From contig NZ_JACJKS010000015.1 in NCBI RefSeq assembly GCF_016901695.1, forward strand, positions 1 to 54,478: DNA of 54,478 nucleotides, read 5' to 3'. This document shows positions 6,077 through 16,000 of this stretch, in pieces. The translations under genes and the position numbers were made by a program. This DNA comes from Mordavella massiliensis. Its GTDB lineage: Bacteria; Bacillota; Clostridia; Lachnospirales; Lachnospiraceae. How positions within the stretch are numbered: position 1 is the stretch's first letter; each line of letters opens with the position of its first letter. Below the pieces are notes generated by a model. The model was not told where the DNA came from. It saw nothing but the letters and a program-made list of their open reading frames with translations, and ran no database searches.

Positions 6077-8382
6077 TGCCGGATCAGATACCAGGAAGCA
6101 CATACCGCTATGTGAACCGACCCGTGAGAAAAAAGGACGCCATGGCCCTTGTGACGGGCAAACCGGTGTATATGGACGACCTGACGCCCCATGACTGCCT
6201 TGTGGTGAAGATCCTTCACAGCCCCCACGCCCATGCGCTGATCGAGGAGATCAACACGGACATTGCCATGAAGGTGCCGGGCATCGAGGCTGTCTTTACC
6301 TATAAGGATGTGCCGGACAAGCGCTTCACCATGGCAGGGCAGACCTACCCGGAGCCCAGCCCCTATGACCGGCTGATCCTGGACCGCAGGCTCCGCTTTG
6401 TGGGGGACGCCGTGGCCATCGTGGCGGGAGAGAGCGAGAAGGCGGTGGACCGGGCGCTGCGGCTTATCAAAGTAAAGTACCAGGTGCTGGAGCCTGTGCT
6501 GGATCTCCACACGGCAAAAGACAACCCCATCCTCGTGCATCCGGAGGAGAACTGGAAGGCGCTCTGCCCGGTGGGGGCGGACAATAAGAGGAACCTGTGC
6601 GCTTCCGCAAAGGACAGCAAAGGCGATGTGGACGCGGTCATGGCGGACTGCGATGTGGTGATGGAGAACACCTACCACACGAAGGCGGACAGCCAGGCCA
6701 TGATGGAGACGTTCCGCACCTACACCTATATGGACACTTACGGACGGCTTCACGTGATCAGTTCCACCCAGATCATTTTCCATGTCCGCAGGATCGTGGC
6801 CAACGCCCTGGATATTCCCAAGTCAAAGGTGCGGGTGACCAAGTACCGCATCGGCGGCGGCTTTGGCGCCAAGCAGTCCTGCGTGACCGAGGTGTTCCCG
6901 GCCTTCGTCACCTGGAAGACAGGCAGGGCGGCCAAGCTGATCTACACGAGGCAGGAGAGCCAGATCGCGGGATCGCCCCGCCATGAGATGGAAGTGCGGG
7001 TGAAAGTGGGTGCCATGAAGGACGGCACTATCCGTGCGCTGGATGTGTACACTCTGTCCAACACGGGCGCCTACGGCGAGCACGGCCCCACGACCGTGGG
7101 CCTGAGCGGCCACAAGTCCATCCCCCTGTACAACGGGAATATGGAGGCCTACCGGTTTGACTACGACGTGGTCTACACGAATGTGCAAGCGGCAGGCGCG
7201 TACCGTGGCTATGGAGCCACCCAGGGCATCTTCGCGGTGGAGTCCATGATCAGTGAGCTGGCGGACCGTCTGAGCATGGATCCGGTGGCGATCCGGGAGA
7301 AGAACATGGTGCGCCAGGGCCAGACGGCGATGGCCTACTACAATGAGAAGATGACGGCCTGCGCCCTGGACCGCTGCATGGCGCGGGCGAAGGAGCTGTT
7401 CGGCTGGGACGGAAAGCCCCTTGCCCGGGATATGGGAAATGGAAAGATCCGGGCCAAGGGCGTGGCCATGGCCATGCAGGGATCCGGCATCTCCGGCGTG
7501 GACGTGGGATCAGCCACCCTGAAGCTGAACGATGAAGGGTTCTATATCCTCTCCATCGGCGCCGCGGATATGGGGACAGGCTGCGACACGACCCTTGCCC
7601 AGGTGGCGGCGGAGTGTCTGGAGTGCGATATAGACAACATCACCGTCTACGGGGCGGATACGGACTCCTCCCCCTATGACTCGGGATCCTACGCGTCCAG
7701 CACCATGTACGTGACAGGAAAGGCAGTGGAGAAGGCGGCCGCCCAGCTGAAGGAGCACATATGCGCCATTGCGGCCGGCATGCTCGGCTGCCAGGCGGAT
7801 GAAGTGGAGTTCGCAGCAGACCGGGTGCGCCGGGCGGACGGGACGGGCGAAGTGCTCCTGAAGGACATCGCTACAAAGTCCATGAGCGGCAACCGGGAGC
7901 CGGTGCAGGTGACGGTGACCCACTCTTCCCCCACCTCCCCTCCGCCTGTGATGGTGGGCATGGTGGAACTGGAAGTGGACAGGGAGACAGGAGCAGTGGA
8001 ACTTCTGGACTACGTGGCCGTGGTGGACTGCGGCACGCCCATGAACCCGAACCTGACGAGGATCCAGACCGAGGGCGGCATCGCCCAGGGCATTGGCATG
8101 GCCCTCTACGAGGATATCACCTACAGCAGCAGGGGACGGATCCTGCAGGATTCCCTCATGCAGTACAAGATCCCCAGCCGCCTGGACGTGGGCAGGCTGC
8201 GGGTGGAGTTCGAGAGCAGCTACGAAGAGAGCGGCCCCTTCGGGGCAAAGTCCATCGGCGAGGTCGTCATCAACACGCCGTCGCCGGCTATCGCCCACGC
8301 CATCTTCAACGCCACCGGCGTGTGGCACAGGGAACTGCCCATCACGCCGGAGAAGATCCTTATGGGTATGAGGAAGAAATAA
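6076..8382 (+). CDS. Molybdenum hydroxylase, molybdopterin-binding catalytic subunit
   Basis: The large catalytic subunit, 768 residues, of the xanthine dehydrogenase/aldehyde oxidase family. The N-terminal domain (about 20-130) is followed by the molybdopterin-binding domain with GGGFGAKQ near residue 260 and AGAYRGYGA near 372. The expected catalytic glutamate is in KSIGEV near residue 725. The enzyme hydroxylates a C-H bond beside a ring nitrogen or carbonyl, using water as the oxygen source. Selenium-dependent relatives exist in clostridia, but nothing here proves selenium use. The three subunits make a complete enzyme and are probably cotranscribed; a terminator follows the stop. Substrate is not deducible. 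Confidence 0.9.
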   Translation: MPDQIPGSTYRYVNRPVRKKDAMALVTGKPVYMDDLTPHDCLVVKILHSPHAHALIEEINTDIAMKVPGIEAVFTYKDVPDKRFTMAGQTYPEPSPYDRLILDRRLRFVGDAVAIVAGESEKAVDRALRLIKVKYQVLEPVLDLHTAKDNPILVHPEENWKALCPVGADNKRNLCASAKDSKGDVDAVMADCDVVMENTYHTKADSQAMMETFRTYTYMDTYGRLHVISSTQIIFHVRRIVANALDIPKSKVRVTKYRIGGGFGAKQSCVTEVFPAFVTWKTGRAAKLIYTRQESQIAGSPRHEMEVRVKVGAMKDGTIRALDVYTLSNTGAYGEHGPTTVGLSGHKSIPLYNGNMEAYRFDYDVVYTNVQAAGAYRGYGATQGIFAVESMISELADRLSMDPVAIREKNMVRQGQTAMAYYNEKMTACALDRCMARAKELFGWDGKPLARDMGNGKIRAKGVAMAMQGSGISGVDVGSATLKLNDEGFYILSIGAADMGTGCDTTLAQVAAECLECDIDNITVYGADTDSSPYDSGSYASSTMYVTGKAVEKAAAQLKEHICAIAAGMLGCQADEVEFAADRVRRADGTGEVLLKDIATKSMSGNREPVQVTVTHSSPTSPPPVMVGMVELEVDRETGAVELLDYVAVVDCGTPMNPNLTRIQTEGGIAQGIGMALYEDITYSSRGRILQDSLMQYKIPSRLDVGRLRVEFESSYEESGPFGAKSIGEVVINTPSPAIAHAIFNATGVWHRELPITPEKILMGMRKK

Positions 8383-8395
8383 AAAAGCAGAATAA

Positions 8396-8444
8396 GAAAG
8401 ACAGCCCCTGGCGCTGGAAGCCCGGAGCTGTCTTTCCGTTTTAA
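8396..8444 (+). terminator. Terminator after the molybdenum hydroxylase operon
   Basis: GAAAGACAGC (8396-8405) pairs perfectly with GCTGTCTTTC (8427-8436), followed by CGTTTTAAA. It sits 14 bases after the catalytic-subunit stop. Downstream, 8445-8692 holds only small hairpins (GGCTGC/GCAGCC at 8479-8499 and GGTATG/CATACC at 8549-8567) and no gene I can support. Confidence 0.75.
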
Positions 8445-8692
8445 AGGATTTGTTGTATGAAAAAAAGGTTTGGCCTGCGGCTGCTCCTGGCAGGCAGCCT
8501 GACCAGCATGCTACCAGGGATACGATTGTTAAAAAAATATCTATCCTTGGTATGCCTATATCATACCCCAGCGGGACAAAATAGTAAATGGGAATAACAT
8601 ACAAAGTTTTTGCCGGAGGGGGCTCCTGTTTTGTGAAAAATATAACGAATAGAAAAATCCGGGGGCAGCAGGCGGGGCGCGGAAGGCAACGG

Positions 8693-8721
8693 TTGACTTG
8701 CGCCGGGGCAGAAGGTAAAAT
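8693..8721 (+). promoter_or_regulatory. Promoter of murT-gatD
   Basis: TTGACT and TAAAAT are separated by exactly 17 bases. The start codon of murT is 40 bases beyond the -10 box, and no other good promoter is seen between the upstream terminator and the gene. Confidence 0.7.
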
Positions 8722-8761
8722 AGAACAGAAATACGGAAAGATCACAAAAAGGATAAAGCAT

Positions 8762-10135
8762 ATGAGATTACGGAGAATTGCAGCCATCTGGGCGGCAAAG
8801 ATCGCGCAGACGGCCAGCGTGCGCCTCTTCCACAGGCAGGGCGTCACCTGGGCCGGCAAGATCGCGATGCAGCTCTGCCCGGATATATTGAAGGAACTGG
8901 CTTCCCAGGTGCGGGAGGAGATCTACGTGGTGTGCGGGACCAACGGCAAGACGACCACCAACAACATGCTCTGCGCGGCCCTGGAAGCGGAAGGGAAAAA
9001 GGTCGTGTGCAATCACACGGGCTCCAACATGCTCAACGGTGTGGTGGCGGCCTTTGTGCTGGCGGCGGGATGGTCCGGCCGTCTAGACGCGGACTGCGCC
9101 TGCATTGAGATCGACGAGGCGTCCACCAGGCGGGTGTTTCCCTACTTTAAGCCGGATTACATGGTGCTGACCAACCTCTTCCGGGACCAGCTGGACCGGT
9201 ACGGGGAGATCGATATCACCATGGACATCCTGAAGAAAGCCATGCGAAGCGCGCCGGACATGACGGTGATCGTGAACGGGGACGACGCCCTGAGCGCCTT
9301 CCTTGCCATGGATGCGGGAAACAGATACGTGACCTACGGGATCAATGAAAAAGTGACGGATGACGAGGGCAGCCACGAGATCCGGGAGGGCCGCTTCTGT
9401 AAGAGGTGCGGCGCGCCCCTTCACTATGACTTCTACCACTACAGCCAGCTTGGCGTGTACCGGTGCACGTCGTGCGACTTCCGGCGCCCGGATATCGATT
9501 TCAACGCCTCGGACATCGAGGTGGGGGACCATCTTGCCTTCACGGTGGAGGGCAGGCGGATCACAGCCAACTACCGCGGCTTTTACAATATCTACAATAT
9601 ACTGGCTGCCTACGCGGCGGCCCGGGCTGCGGGGGAAGAGCTGGCCCACTTCAATGGGATGCTGGCATCCTTCAACCCGGAGAACGGCAGGATGGAGCGC
9701 TTCTGTGTGAAGGGAACGCAGATCACACTCAACCTGGCGAAGAATCCGGCCGGTTTCAACCAGAATATCTCTGCGGTCATGCAGGACCAGGAGAAGAAGG
9801 ATATCATCATCGTCATCAATGACAACGCCCAGGACGGGATCGATGTGTCCTGGCTTTGGGACGTGGATTTTGACCGGTTCAGGGAGACGGATGTGAACGG
9901 CATCACGGTCAGCGGCATCCGCTGCCAGGATATGCGGCTGCGGCTCAAGTACGTGGACATCCCCTCCATGCTGGAGGCGGATGTGGAGAAAGCCATCTGC
10001 GAGCGTGTGGAGAACGGCTGCGGCAATCTGTACGTCCTTGTGAACTACACGGCCCTTTTCAGTACGCGGAACGTGCTGAAGAGGCTGGAGGAACAGGCGG
10101 GAAGACAGGAGGGAGCACACCATGGAGCGAAATGA
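8762..10135 (+). CDS. murT: Lipid II isoglutaminyl synthase, ligase subunit MurT
   Basis: A Mur-ligase-like enzyme (457 residues from this ATG) that amidates the D-glutamate of lipid II together with GatD. The ATP P-loop is CGTNGKTTT near residue 58. A four-cysteine zinc ribbon of the MurT family is inserted near residues 212-240 (CKRCGAP and CTSCDF). The C-terminal DUF1727 domain begins with ENGRMERF. An open frame continues upstream to 8588, but homologues begin MRLRRIAAIWAAK-like, and the promoter at 8693-8721 lies inside that extension, so the later start is chosen. The 3' end overlaps gatD by 14 bases. The pair is typical of Gram-positive bacteria. Confidence 0.92.
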   Translation: MRLRRIAAIWAAKIAQTASVRLFHRQGVTWAGKIAMQLCPDILKELASQVREEIYVVCGTNGKTTTNNMLCAALEAEGKKVVCNHTGSNMLNGVVAAFVLAAGWSGRLDADCACIEIDEASTRRVFPYFKPDYMVLTNLFRDQLDRYGEIDITMDILKKAMRSAPDMTVIVNGDDALSAFLAMDAGNRYVTYGINEKVTDDEGSHEIREGRFCKRCGAPLHYDFYHYSQLGVYRCTSCDFRRPDIDFNASDIEVGDHLAFTVEGRRITANYRGFYNIYNILAAYAAARAAGEELAHFNGMLASFNPENGRMERFCVKGTQITLNLAKNPAGFNQNISAVMQDQEKKDIIIVINDNAQDGIDVSWLWDVDFDRFRETDVNGITVSGIRCQDMRLRLKYVDIPSMLEADVEKAICERVENGCGNLYVLVNYTALFSTRNVLKRLEEQAGRQEGAHHGAK

Positions 10136-10856
10136 GACAAGGCAGATCACCATCGGACACCTCTATCCGGATCTCCTCAATCTGTACGGGGACCGGGGAA
10201 ACATCGCCTGCCTGATGCAGCGGTGCCTCTGGCGGGGGATCGGTGCGCAGACCGTGGAGTTTGAACTGAACGATGAGATTGATTTTACAAAGCTGGACAT
10301 CGTGCTTCTGGGAGGAGGATCTGACCGGGAGCAGATGATCGTATGTCAGAAACTGAAAAGTATACAAAGCAATTTTAAAGATTACGTAGAAGACGGGGGC
10401 GTTGTGATCGCGGTCTGCGGCGGCTATCAGCTTCTCGGAACCCATTACAAGACGCAGGAGGGGACCATCGAGGGGCTCAGCCTGGTGGACCTCTACACGG
10501 AGCAGGGAGAGGGGCGCCTGATCGGGAACATCGTCCTTCAGAGCAGCCTCTTTGAGATGCCGGTGGTGGGATTTGAGAACCACGGGGGCAGGACATATAT
10601 CGGAAGCGGCACGCCTTTTGGAACGGTTCTGTCCGGATACGGCAATGACGGGGAGAGCGGCTGCGAGGGCGTGGTCTACAAAAACGTCATCGGCACGTAT
10701 CTGCACGGCCCGCTGCTGCCGAAGAATCCGCAGGTCAGCGACTGGCTCATCGCCAGGGCGCTGGAGAGAAAGTATGGGGACGGAAGCCTCATCCCCCTGG
10801 ACGACAGCCAGGAACTGGAGGCGAACCGGTATATTTTTGAACGTTTTGTGAAATAA
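10122..10856 (+). CDS. gatD: Lipid II isoglutaminyl synthase, glutaminase subunit GatD
   Basis: A class-I glutamine amidotransferase of the CobB/CobQ-like type, 244 residues. The nucleophile is Cys99 in AVCGGYQLLG and the catalytic His is His195 in GTYLHGPLL. It frees ammonia from glutamine for MurT, giving D-isoglutamine in peptidoglycan stems. The opening residues ITIGHLYPDLLNLYGDRGN match GatD rather than cobyric acid synthase. The gene overlaps murT and ends just before a strong hairpin, so murT-gatD is a closed two-gene operon. Cytoplasmic, acting at the membrane surface on lipid II. Confidence 0.92.
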   Translation: MERNETRQITIGHLYPDLLNLYGDRGNIACLMQRCLWRGIGAQTVEFELNDEIDFTKLDIVLLGGGSDREQMIVCQKLKSIQSNFKDYVEDGGVVIAVCGGYQLLGTHYKTQEGTIEGLSLVDLYTEQGEGRLIGNIVLQSSLFEMPVVGFENHGGRTYIGSGTPFGTVLSGYGNDGESGCEGVVYKNVIGTYLHGPLLPKNPQVSDWLIARALERKYGDGSLIPLDDSQELEANRYIFERFVK

Positions 10857-10859
10857 ATA

Positions 10860-10902
10860 CAGGCGCGGGAAATTCGCTATGAATGTTCCTGCGCCTGCTT
10901 TT
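10860..10902. terminator. Terminator after gatD, overlapping the end of the XRE gene
   Basis: CAGGCGCGGGAA (10860-10871) pairs with TTCCTGCGCCTG (10886-10897) with one G-U pair, followed by CTTTTC. It lies 4 bases after the gatD stop. It also contains the last codons of the converging XRE gene, so it may serve both strands. Confidence 0.75.
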
Positions 10903-11233
10903 CTTCGCGGAGTTTTAAAAGCTCCATGTAATCCAGGGCCGCCTCCTTGGAAGCGATGGTGAGATGTGCGTAAAGCCGCAGCATCTTTTCGTCGAGGATC
11001 CGCTCGTGCTGCGAGAGGGAGAGGGATATGGGAGCCTCTGCCCCATCGATGAGATAATCCACAGAGACGCCGAATATATCCGCCATGGCCATCAGCTTTT
11101 CATGGGAAGGCTGCCGGTTCTTTGTCTCGTAGCCCGTGATGGTCGTGCGTGAGACATTGATGCGCTTTGCCAGCTCTTTCTGCGTCATGTTGTGTTCTGC
11201 GCGCAGCGTCCGCAATCTCTGCGAAAAGGACAT
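10877..11233 (-). CDS. Small XRE-family transcriptional regulator
   Basis: A 118-residue DNA-binding protein. Residues 3-63 form a helix-turn-helix domain (SQRLRTLRAEHNMTQKELA, then SRTTITGYE and VSVDYLIDG). The rest is a charged helical tail (ILDEKMLRLYAHL, LDYMELLKLREEKQ), probably for dimerization. The start is placed at the ATG behind AAAGGAGGT (11249-11241) rather than the longer open frame reaching 11323. It is divergent from the 153-residue membrane protein gene, whose promoter lies 110 bases away, and may control itself and that gene. Targets are not known. Confidence 0.82.
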   Translation of the reverse strand: MSFSQRLRTLRAEHNMTQKELAKRINVSRTTITGYETKNRQPSHEKLMAMADIFGVSVDYLIDGAEAPISLSLSQHERILDEKMLRLYAHLTIASKEAALDYMELLKLREEKQAQEHS

Positions 11234-11345
11234 ATGCCCTACCTCCTTTGTCGTGATACCATATTTTACCAGTTTGCGGCCTGTTTCGGGCAAATAGTGG
11301 CAATACTCAACAAAAAGTCGCAAAAACTGTCAAAACCGTATGGCG

Positions 11346-11374
11346 TTGACACCCGAAGTAAAACCACCTATAAT
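11346..11374 (+). promoter_or_regulatory. Perfect-consensus sigma-A promoter
   Basis: TTGACA, a 17-base spacer and TATAAT: an exact consensus promoter upstream of the 153-residue protein gene, whose start is 53 bases past the -10 box. AT-rich direct elements (AAAAAGTCGCAAAAACTGTCAAAA) precede it and could be regulator sites. Such a strong promoter suggests abundant or tightly repressed transcription. Confidence 0.85.
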
Positions 11375-11427
11375 CAATAAAGAAGAAAGAAGAGTCCCCT
11401 GAGGGGTGACCAGAGAGGACAGTATCT

Positions 11428-11889
11428 ATGCTGATTGCAAAAAATGACGAAGCTGAAAGAAGTAAACTGTGGAGGATCGTGATCACAGTGAGCTCGGTTG
11501 TCATCGTGCTCATTGCGGTCTTTTTCCTGTACCGCATGTTCACGTCCAACCCGCTGGAGGGGGCGTGGACCAGCGAGGACAGCGGACTTACGCTGGATAT
11601 AAGGGATGGCGGGGAGATGACGGTCACCCTGCCGGAAGTGGCGGAAGAGCAGAACGTGCAGGTGGAGCTGCAGTACAGCCTGGACCGGAAGGATAAGACA
11701 GTCGGCATCGCAGAGATCGCCGGCGTGCTGGATGAGCAGGCGGATAAGTCAGGCGGACGGTACACGGAAGAAAACCTGCGCAGCGCGCTCACCAATCTCA
11801 CGACGACCTTCTCCTACAGCGTGGATCAGGGACAGCTGACGCTGACAGAGAGAGAGTACGGAGAGCAGATGGTATTTGACAGACAGTAG
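11428..11889 (+). CDS. Uncharacterised membrane-anchored protein
   Basis: Not recognised as a named gene. The 153-residue product has a short charged N-terminus, one transmembrane helix (about 16-36, rich in V, I and L) and an outside domain of about 115 residues beginning NPLEGAWTSEDSGLTLDI. The G-W start followed by alternating polar/nonpolar strands resembles the small lipocalin-like beta domains (DUF5640-type) common in clostridial surface proteins; this match is tentative. It has no lipobox. It lies between a perfect promoter and a terminator and so forms its own unit, just upstream of ispG. A divergent XRE gene may control it. Confidence 0.75.
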   Translation: MLIAKNDEAERSKLWRIVITVSSVVIVLIAVFFLYRMFTSNPLEGAWTSEDSGLTLDIRDGGEMTVTLPEVAEEQNVQVELQYSLDRKDKTVGIAEIAGVLDEQADKSGGRYTEENLRSALTNLTTTFSYSVDQGQLTLTEREYGEQMVFDRQ

Positions 11890-11893
11890 AAGG

Positions 11894-11945
11894 TCCCTCT
11901 TTTAGGCACGGCGCAAGCCGGAGGCGTAAAGGAGGGCTTTTTTTA
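11894..11945 (+). terminator. Terminator or attenuator 22 bases before ispG
   Basis: CCCTCTTTTAGGC pairs with the later AGGCGTAAAGGAGGG around an inner CGGC-GCAA-GCCG tetraloop hairpin, followed by CTTTTTTT. It ends the 153-residue protein transcript. No promoter fits in the remaining 22 bases, so ispG-polC must be read by leak-through or from a promoter inside the upstream gene. Confidence 0.75.
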
Positions 11946-11967
11946 TCAGACAAAGGAGGAGCGGAAG

Positions 11968-13023
11968 ATGACGAGAAACGAGACAAAGAAGATCCGGATC
12001 GGCGATGTATGGATCGGCGGGGGCAGCCCGGTCGCCATCCAGTCCATGACAAACACGAAGACAGAGGATGTGGAGGCTACGGTGGGGCAGATCCACAGGC
12101 TGGAGAAAGCGGGGTGCGAGATCATCCGCTGCGCGGTGCCGACCATGGAGGCGGCGCACGCCCTCGGCGAGATCAAAAAGCAGATCCATATCCCGCTGGT
12201 GGCGGATATCCATTTTGACTACCGGCTGGCCATCGCGGCCATAGAGAACGGAGCCGACAAGATCCGCATCAATCCCGGCAACATCGGTTCCAGGGAGCGG
12301 GTGCAGGCGGTCGTGGATGCGGCGCGTGAGCGGGGGATCCCGATCCGCGTGGGCGTCAACAGCGGCTCCCTCGAGAAGGATCTGGTGGAGAAATACAGCG
12401 GCGTCACAGCGGAAGGCATTGTGGAGAGCGCGCTGGACAAGGTGCATATGATCGAGGAGATGGGTTACGACAATCTGGTGGTCAGCATCAAGTCCTCGGA
12501 TGTGCTCATGTGTGTGAAGGCCCACGAGCTGATCGCGAAGGAATGCCCCTATCCCCTCCATGTGGGGATCACCGAGTCAGGCACGCTCATGTCCGGGAAC
12601 ATCAAGTCCTCCATCGGTCTGGCCCTGATCCTTCACCAGGGGATCGGCGACACCATCCGCGTCTCCCTGACCGGCGACCCTGTGGAGGAGGTAAAGAGCG
12701 CGAAGCTGATCCTGCGCACGCTGGGCCTGCGCAGGGGCGGGATCGAGGTTGTGTCCTGTCCCACCTGCGGGCGGACGAAGATCGATCTCATCGGCCTGGC
12801 CAACCAGGTGGAGCAGATGGCGGCGGATTTTCCCCTTGACATCAAGGTGGCGGTCATGGGCTGCGTAGTCAACGGCCCCGGGGAGGCGAAGGAGGCGGAC
12901 ATCGGCATCGCCGGCGGCATCGGCGAGGGCCTGCTCATCAAAAAGGGCGAGATCGTAAAGAAGGTAAAGGAAGAGGAACTGCTGGAAACACTGAGACAGG
13001 AGCTGGAACACTGGAATGAGTAA
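11968..13023 (+). CDS. ispG: 4-hydroxy-3-methylbut-2-enyl-diphosphate synthase
   Basis: An enzyme of the MEP isoprenoid pathway that converts methylerythritol cyclodiphosphate to HMBPP, using a [4Fe-4S] cluster and reduced flavodoxin or ferredoxin. The product has 351 residues, the usual bacterial length without the plant insert. The N-terminal TIM barrel includes [13 protein letters not shown] and [11 protein letters not shown]. The cluster ligands are the two cysteines of CPTCGRTK and the cysteine of [19 protein letters not shown] precedes the ATG. The 3' end overlaps polC by 8 bases, a neighbour order common in clostridia, where MEP genes precede polC. Confidence 0.95.
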   Translation: MTRNETKKIRIGDVWIGGGSPVAIQSMTNTKTEDVEATVGQIHRLEKAGCEIIRCAVPTMEAAHALGEIKKQIHIPLVADIHFDYRLAIAAIENGADKIRINPGNIGSRERVQAVVDAARERGIPIRVGVNSGSLEKDLVEKYSGVTAEGIVESALDKVHMIEEMGYDNLVVSIKSSDVLMCVKAHELIAKECPYPLHVGITESGTLMSGNIKSSIGLALILHQGIGDTIRVSLTGDPVEEVKSAKLILRTLGLRRGGIEVVSCPTCGRTKIDLIGLANQVEQMAADFPLDIKVAVMGCVVNGPGEAKEADIGIAGGIGEGLLIKKGEIVKKVKEEELLETLRQELEHWNE

Positions 13024-16000
13024 GCGCTTTTTTGAAGTTTTTCCCACGCTGAAAGTGAATAAAGAGATACAGATGCTCCTGGAGGAGGTGGAGGTCACGA
13101 AGGTGGCCTCCAACTCTGCGCGGGATCATATCCGGGTGCATATTTTCAGCCGCCACCTCATCAGGAAGCACCGCATCTATGAGCTGGAGCAGGCGATCCG
13201 GGACCAGCTGTTCGGGCGGACCCGGATCCAGGTGGAGGTGCGGGAGGACTACCGGCTCTCCGCCCAGTACACGCCGGAGAACCTGATGCGGGAGTACTTT
13301 GACAGTCTGCTTCTGGAGGCGGAGCAAAGCAGCGTGGTGGAGCGCAGCATGCTCCAGTCCTGCAGCTACTCCTTTGAGGACGGGAACATCCTGTGCCTGC
13401 GGCTGAAGGATACGGTGGTGGCGCACGGGAAAAAGGACTCGGTGGTGGCGCTCCTCACCTCGGTCTTCAACGACCGGTTTCATGTGCCGGTGGAAGTGCG
13501 CGTTGTGTATGAGAGGCCGAAGGAGAGCAGCCTGAAGTACAACGACCTGAAGCTCCGGCAGGAAGTGGACGCCATCGTGGAGAAGAACCAGTCCCTGCGA
13601 AAGGAGCGGCTCCTGCGGGAGAAGGCGCTCCGCGAGGAGAAGGAAAAAGAGCGCGCTGCCGGCGGCGCGGATGCGCCGGCGTCAGAGGACAAAAAAGAAA
13701 AGCAGGCCCCTGCCCGCGGAAAGGATGCGGCCGGCGGAGGGTTCCGGAGAGGGAACGGCGGCTTCCGGAAAAGGGAGTTCTCCTCCTATAAGAAATCGGA
13801 CGATCCGAACGTCCTCTACGGCCGGGACTTTGACGACGAGCCCATCGAGCTTAAAGAAGTGGTGGGCGAGATGGGCGAGATCACCATCCGGGGCAAGGTC
13901 ATCAGCTTTGACACGAGGGAGATCCGGAACGAGAAGACCATTATCATGTATGCGGTGACGGATTTCACGGACACCATCACAGTGAAGATGTTTGTCCGCA
14001 ATGACCAGCTCCCGGACATGCTCCAGGACATCAAGATGGGGGCCTTCCTGAAGATCAAGGGGGTCACCACCATCGACAAGTTCGACGGCGAGCTGACCAT
14101 CGGTTCCGTCACGGGCATCCGCAAGATCCCGGACTTTACAGTGGCCAGGAAAGACACGGCGCTCGAGAAGCGGGTGGAGCTTCACTGTCATACAAAGATG
14201 AGCGACATGGACGGCGTCTCGGAGGTGAAGGACATCGTCAGGCGGGCCCACGACTGGGGACACAAGGCGATCGCCATCACAGATCACGGCGTGGTGCAGG
14301 CTTTCACGGACGCCAACCACTACATAGAGACGCTGGACAAGGACGATCCCTTCAAGGTCATCTACGGGGTGGAAGCCTATCTGGTGGACGACCTCTCGGA
14401 TGTGGCGGTGAACGAGAAGGGGCAGGATCTCCTGGGCACGTTTATTGTCTTTGACCTGGAGACGACCGGGTTCAGCCCCATCAAGGATAAGATCATCGAG
14501 ATCGGGGCCGTGAAGGTGGAGGGAGGAAAGATCACGGAGCGGTTCAGCACCTTCGTGAACCCGCGGATCCCCATCCCCTTCCGGATCACCCAGCTCACCA
14601 GCATCACGGATGCCATGGTCCTGGACGCGCCGCCCATCGAGGAGGTGCTGCCGCAGTTTCTCGACTTTGTGGGAGACGGTGTGCTGGTGGCCCACAACGC
14701 GTCCTTTGACGTGAGTTTTATCGAGCAGAACTGCCGCTACCAGGATATCCGGCCTGATTTCACGTCCGTGGACACGGTGGCCATGGCGCGGGTGCTTTTG
14801 CCTACCCTGTCCCGGTTCAAGCTGAACATCGTTGCCAAGGCGCTGAATATCTCCCTGGAAAATCATCACCGGGCGGTGGACGACGCCGGGGCGACGGCGC
14901 AGATCTTTGAGAAATTCGTGGAGATGCTGGCGGAGAGGGACATCCATACCCTGCGGGAGCTGAACCGGTTCGGCGTGAAGAACAACGGGGACGCGGTCCG
15001 CAAGATGCCCTCCTACCACGCCATCATCCTGGCCCGCAACGACATCGGCAGGACGAACCTGTACACCCTGATCTCCAAGTCCCATCTGGACTATTTTGCC
15101 CGGCATCCAAGGATCCCCAAGAGCGAGTTTTCCAAATACCGGGAGGGGCTCATCCTGGGGAGCGCCTGCGAGGCGGGCGAGTTGTACCAGGCGATCCTGG
15201 ACGACAAGTCCGAGGAGCGGATCGCCCGCATCGTGGATTACTATGATTATCTGGAGATCCAGCCCCTCGGGAACAACGCCTTCATGATCGGCAGCGACCG
15301 GGTCTCCAAAGTGAATTCGCCGGAGGATTTAAAGGAGATCAACCGCCAGATCATCCGGCTGGGTGAGAAGTTCAACAAGCCCGTGGTGGCCACCTGCGAT
15401 GTGCATTTTCTGGATCCGGAGGACGAGGTGTACCGGCGGATCATCATGGCCGGAAAAGGGTTTGACGACGCTGACAACCAGGCGCCCCTGTACCTGCGGA
15501 CCACGGATGAGATGCTGGCGGAGTTCGAGTACCTCGGGTCGGCCAAGGCGAAGGAGATCGTCATCGACAACCCCAACCGGATCGCGGACTGGGTGGAGAA
15601 GATCTCCCCTGTGCGGCCGGACAAATGCCCGCCCGTGATCCCCAACTCGGATCAGATGCTGCGGGATATCTGCTACAACAAAGCCCACGAGATGTACGGG
15701 GAGGACCTGCCGGATGTGGTGACGGAGCGGCTGGAGAGAGAGCTGAACTCCATCATCTCCAATGGCTTCGCCGTCATGTACATCATCGCCCAGAAGCTTG
15801 TGTGGAAGTCGGTGGAGGACGGATACCTGGTGGGATCCCGCGGCTCCGTCGGATCCTCCTTTGTGGCGACGATGGCGGGCATCACGGAGGTCAACCCCCT
15901 GAGCCCCCACTACTACTGTCCGCACTGTCATTACAGCGATTTCACTTCAGATGAAGTGCGCAAATACGCAGGCGGCTGCGGCATGGACATGCCGGATAAG

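Noticed and set aside
4715-6103. 462-codon minus-strand open frame opposite the hydroxylase FAD and iron-sulfur subunits
   Set aside because: Shadow frame; the opposing subunits have complete cofactor motifs and coupled starts.
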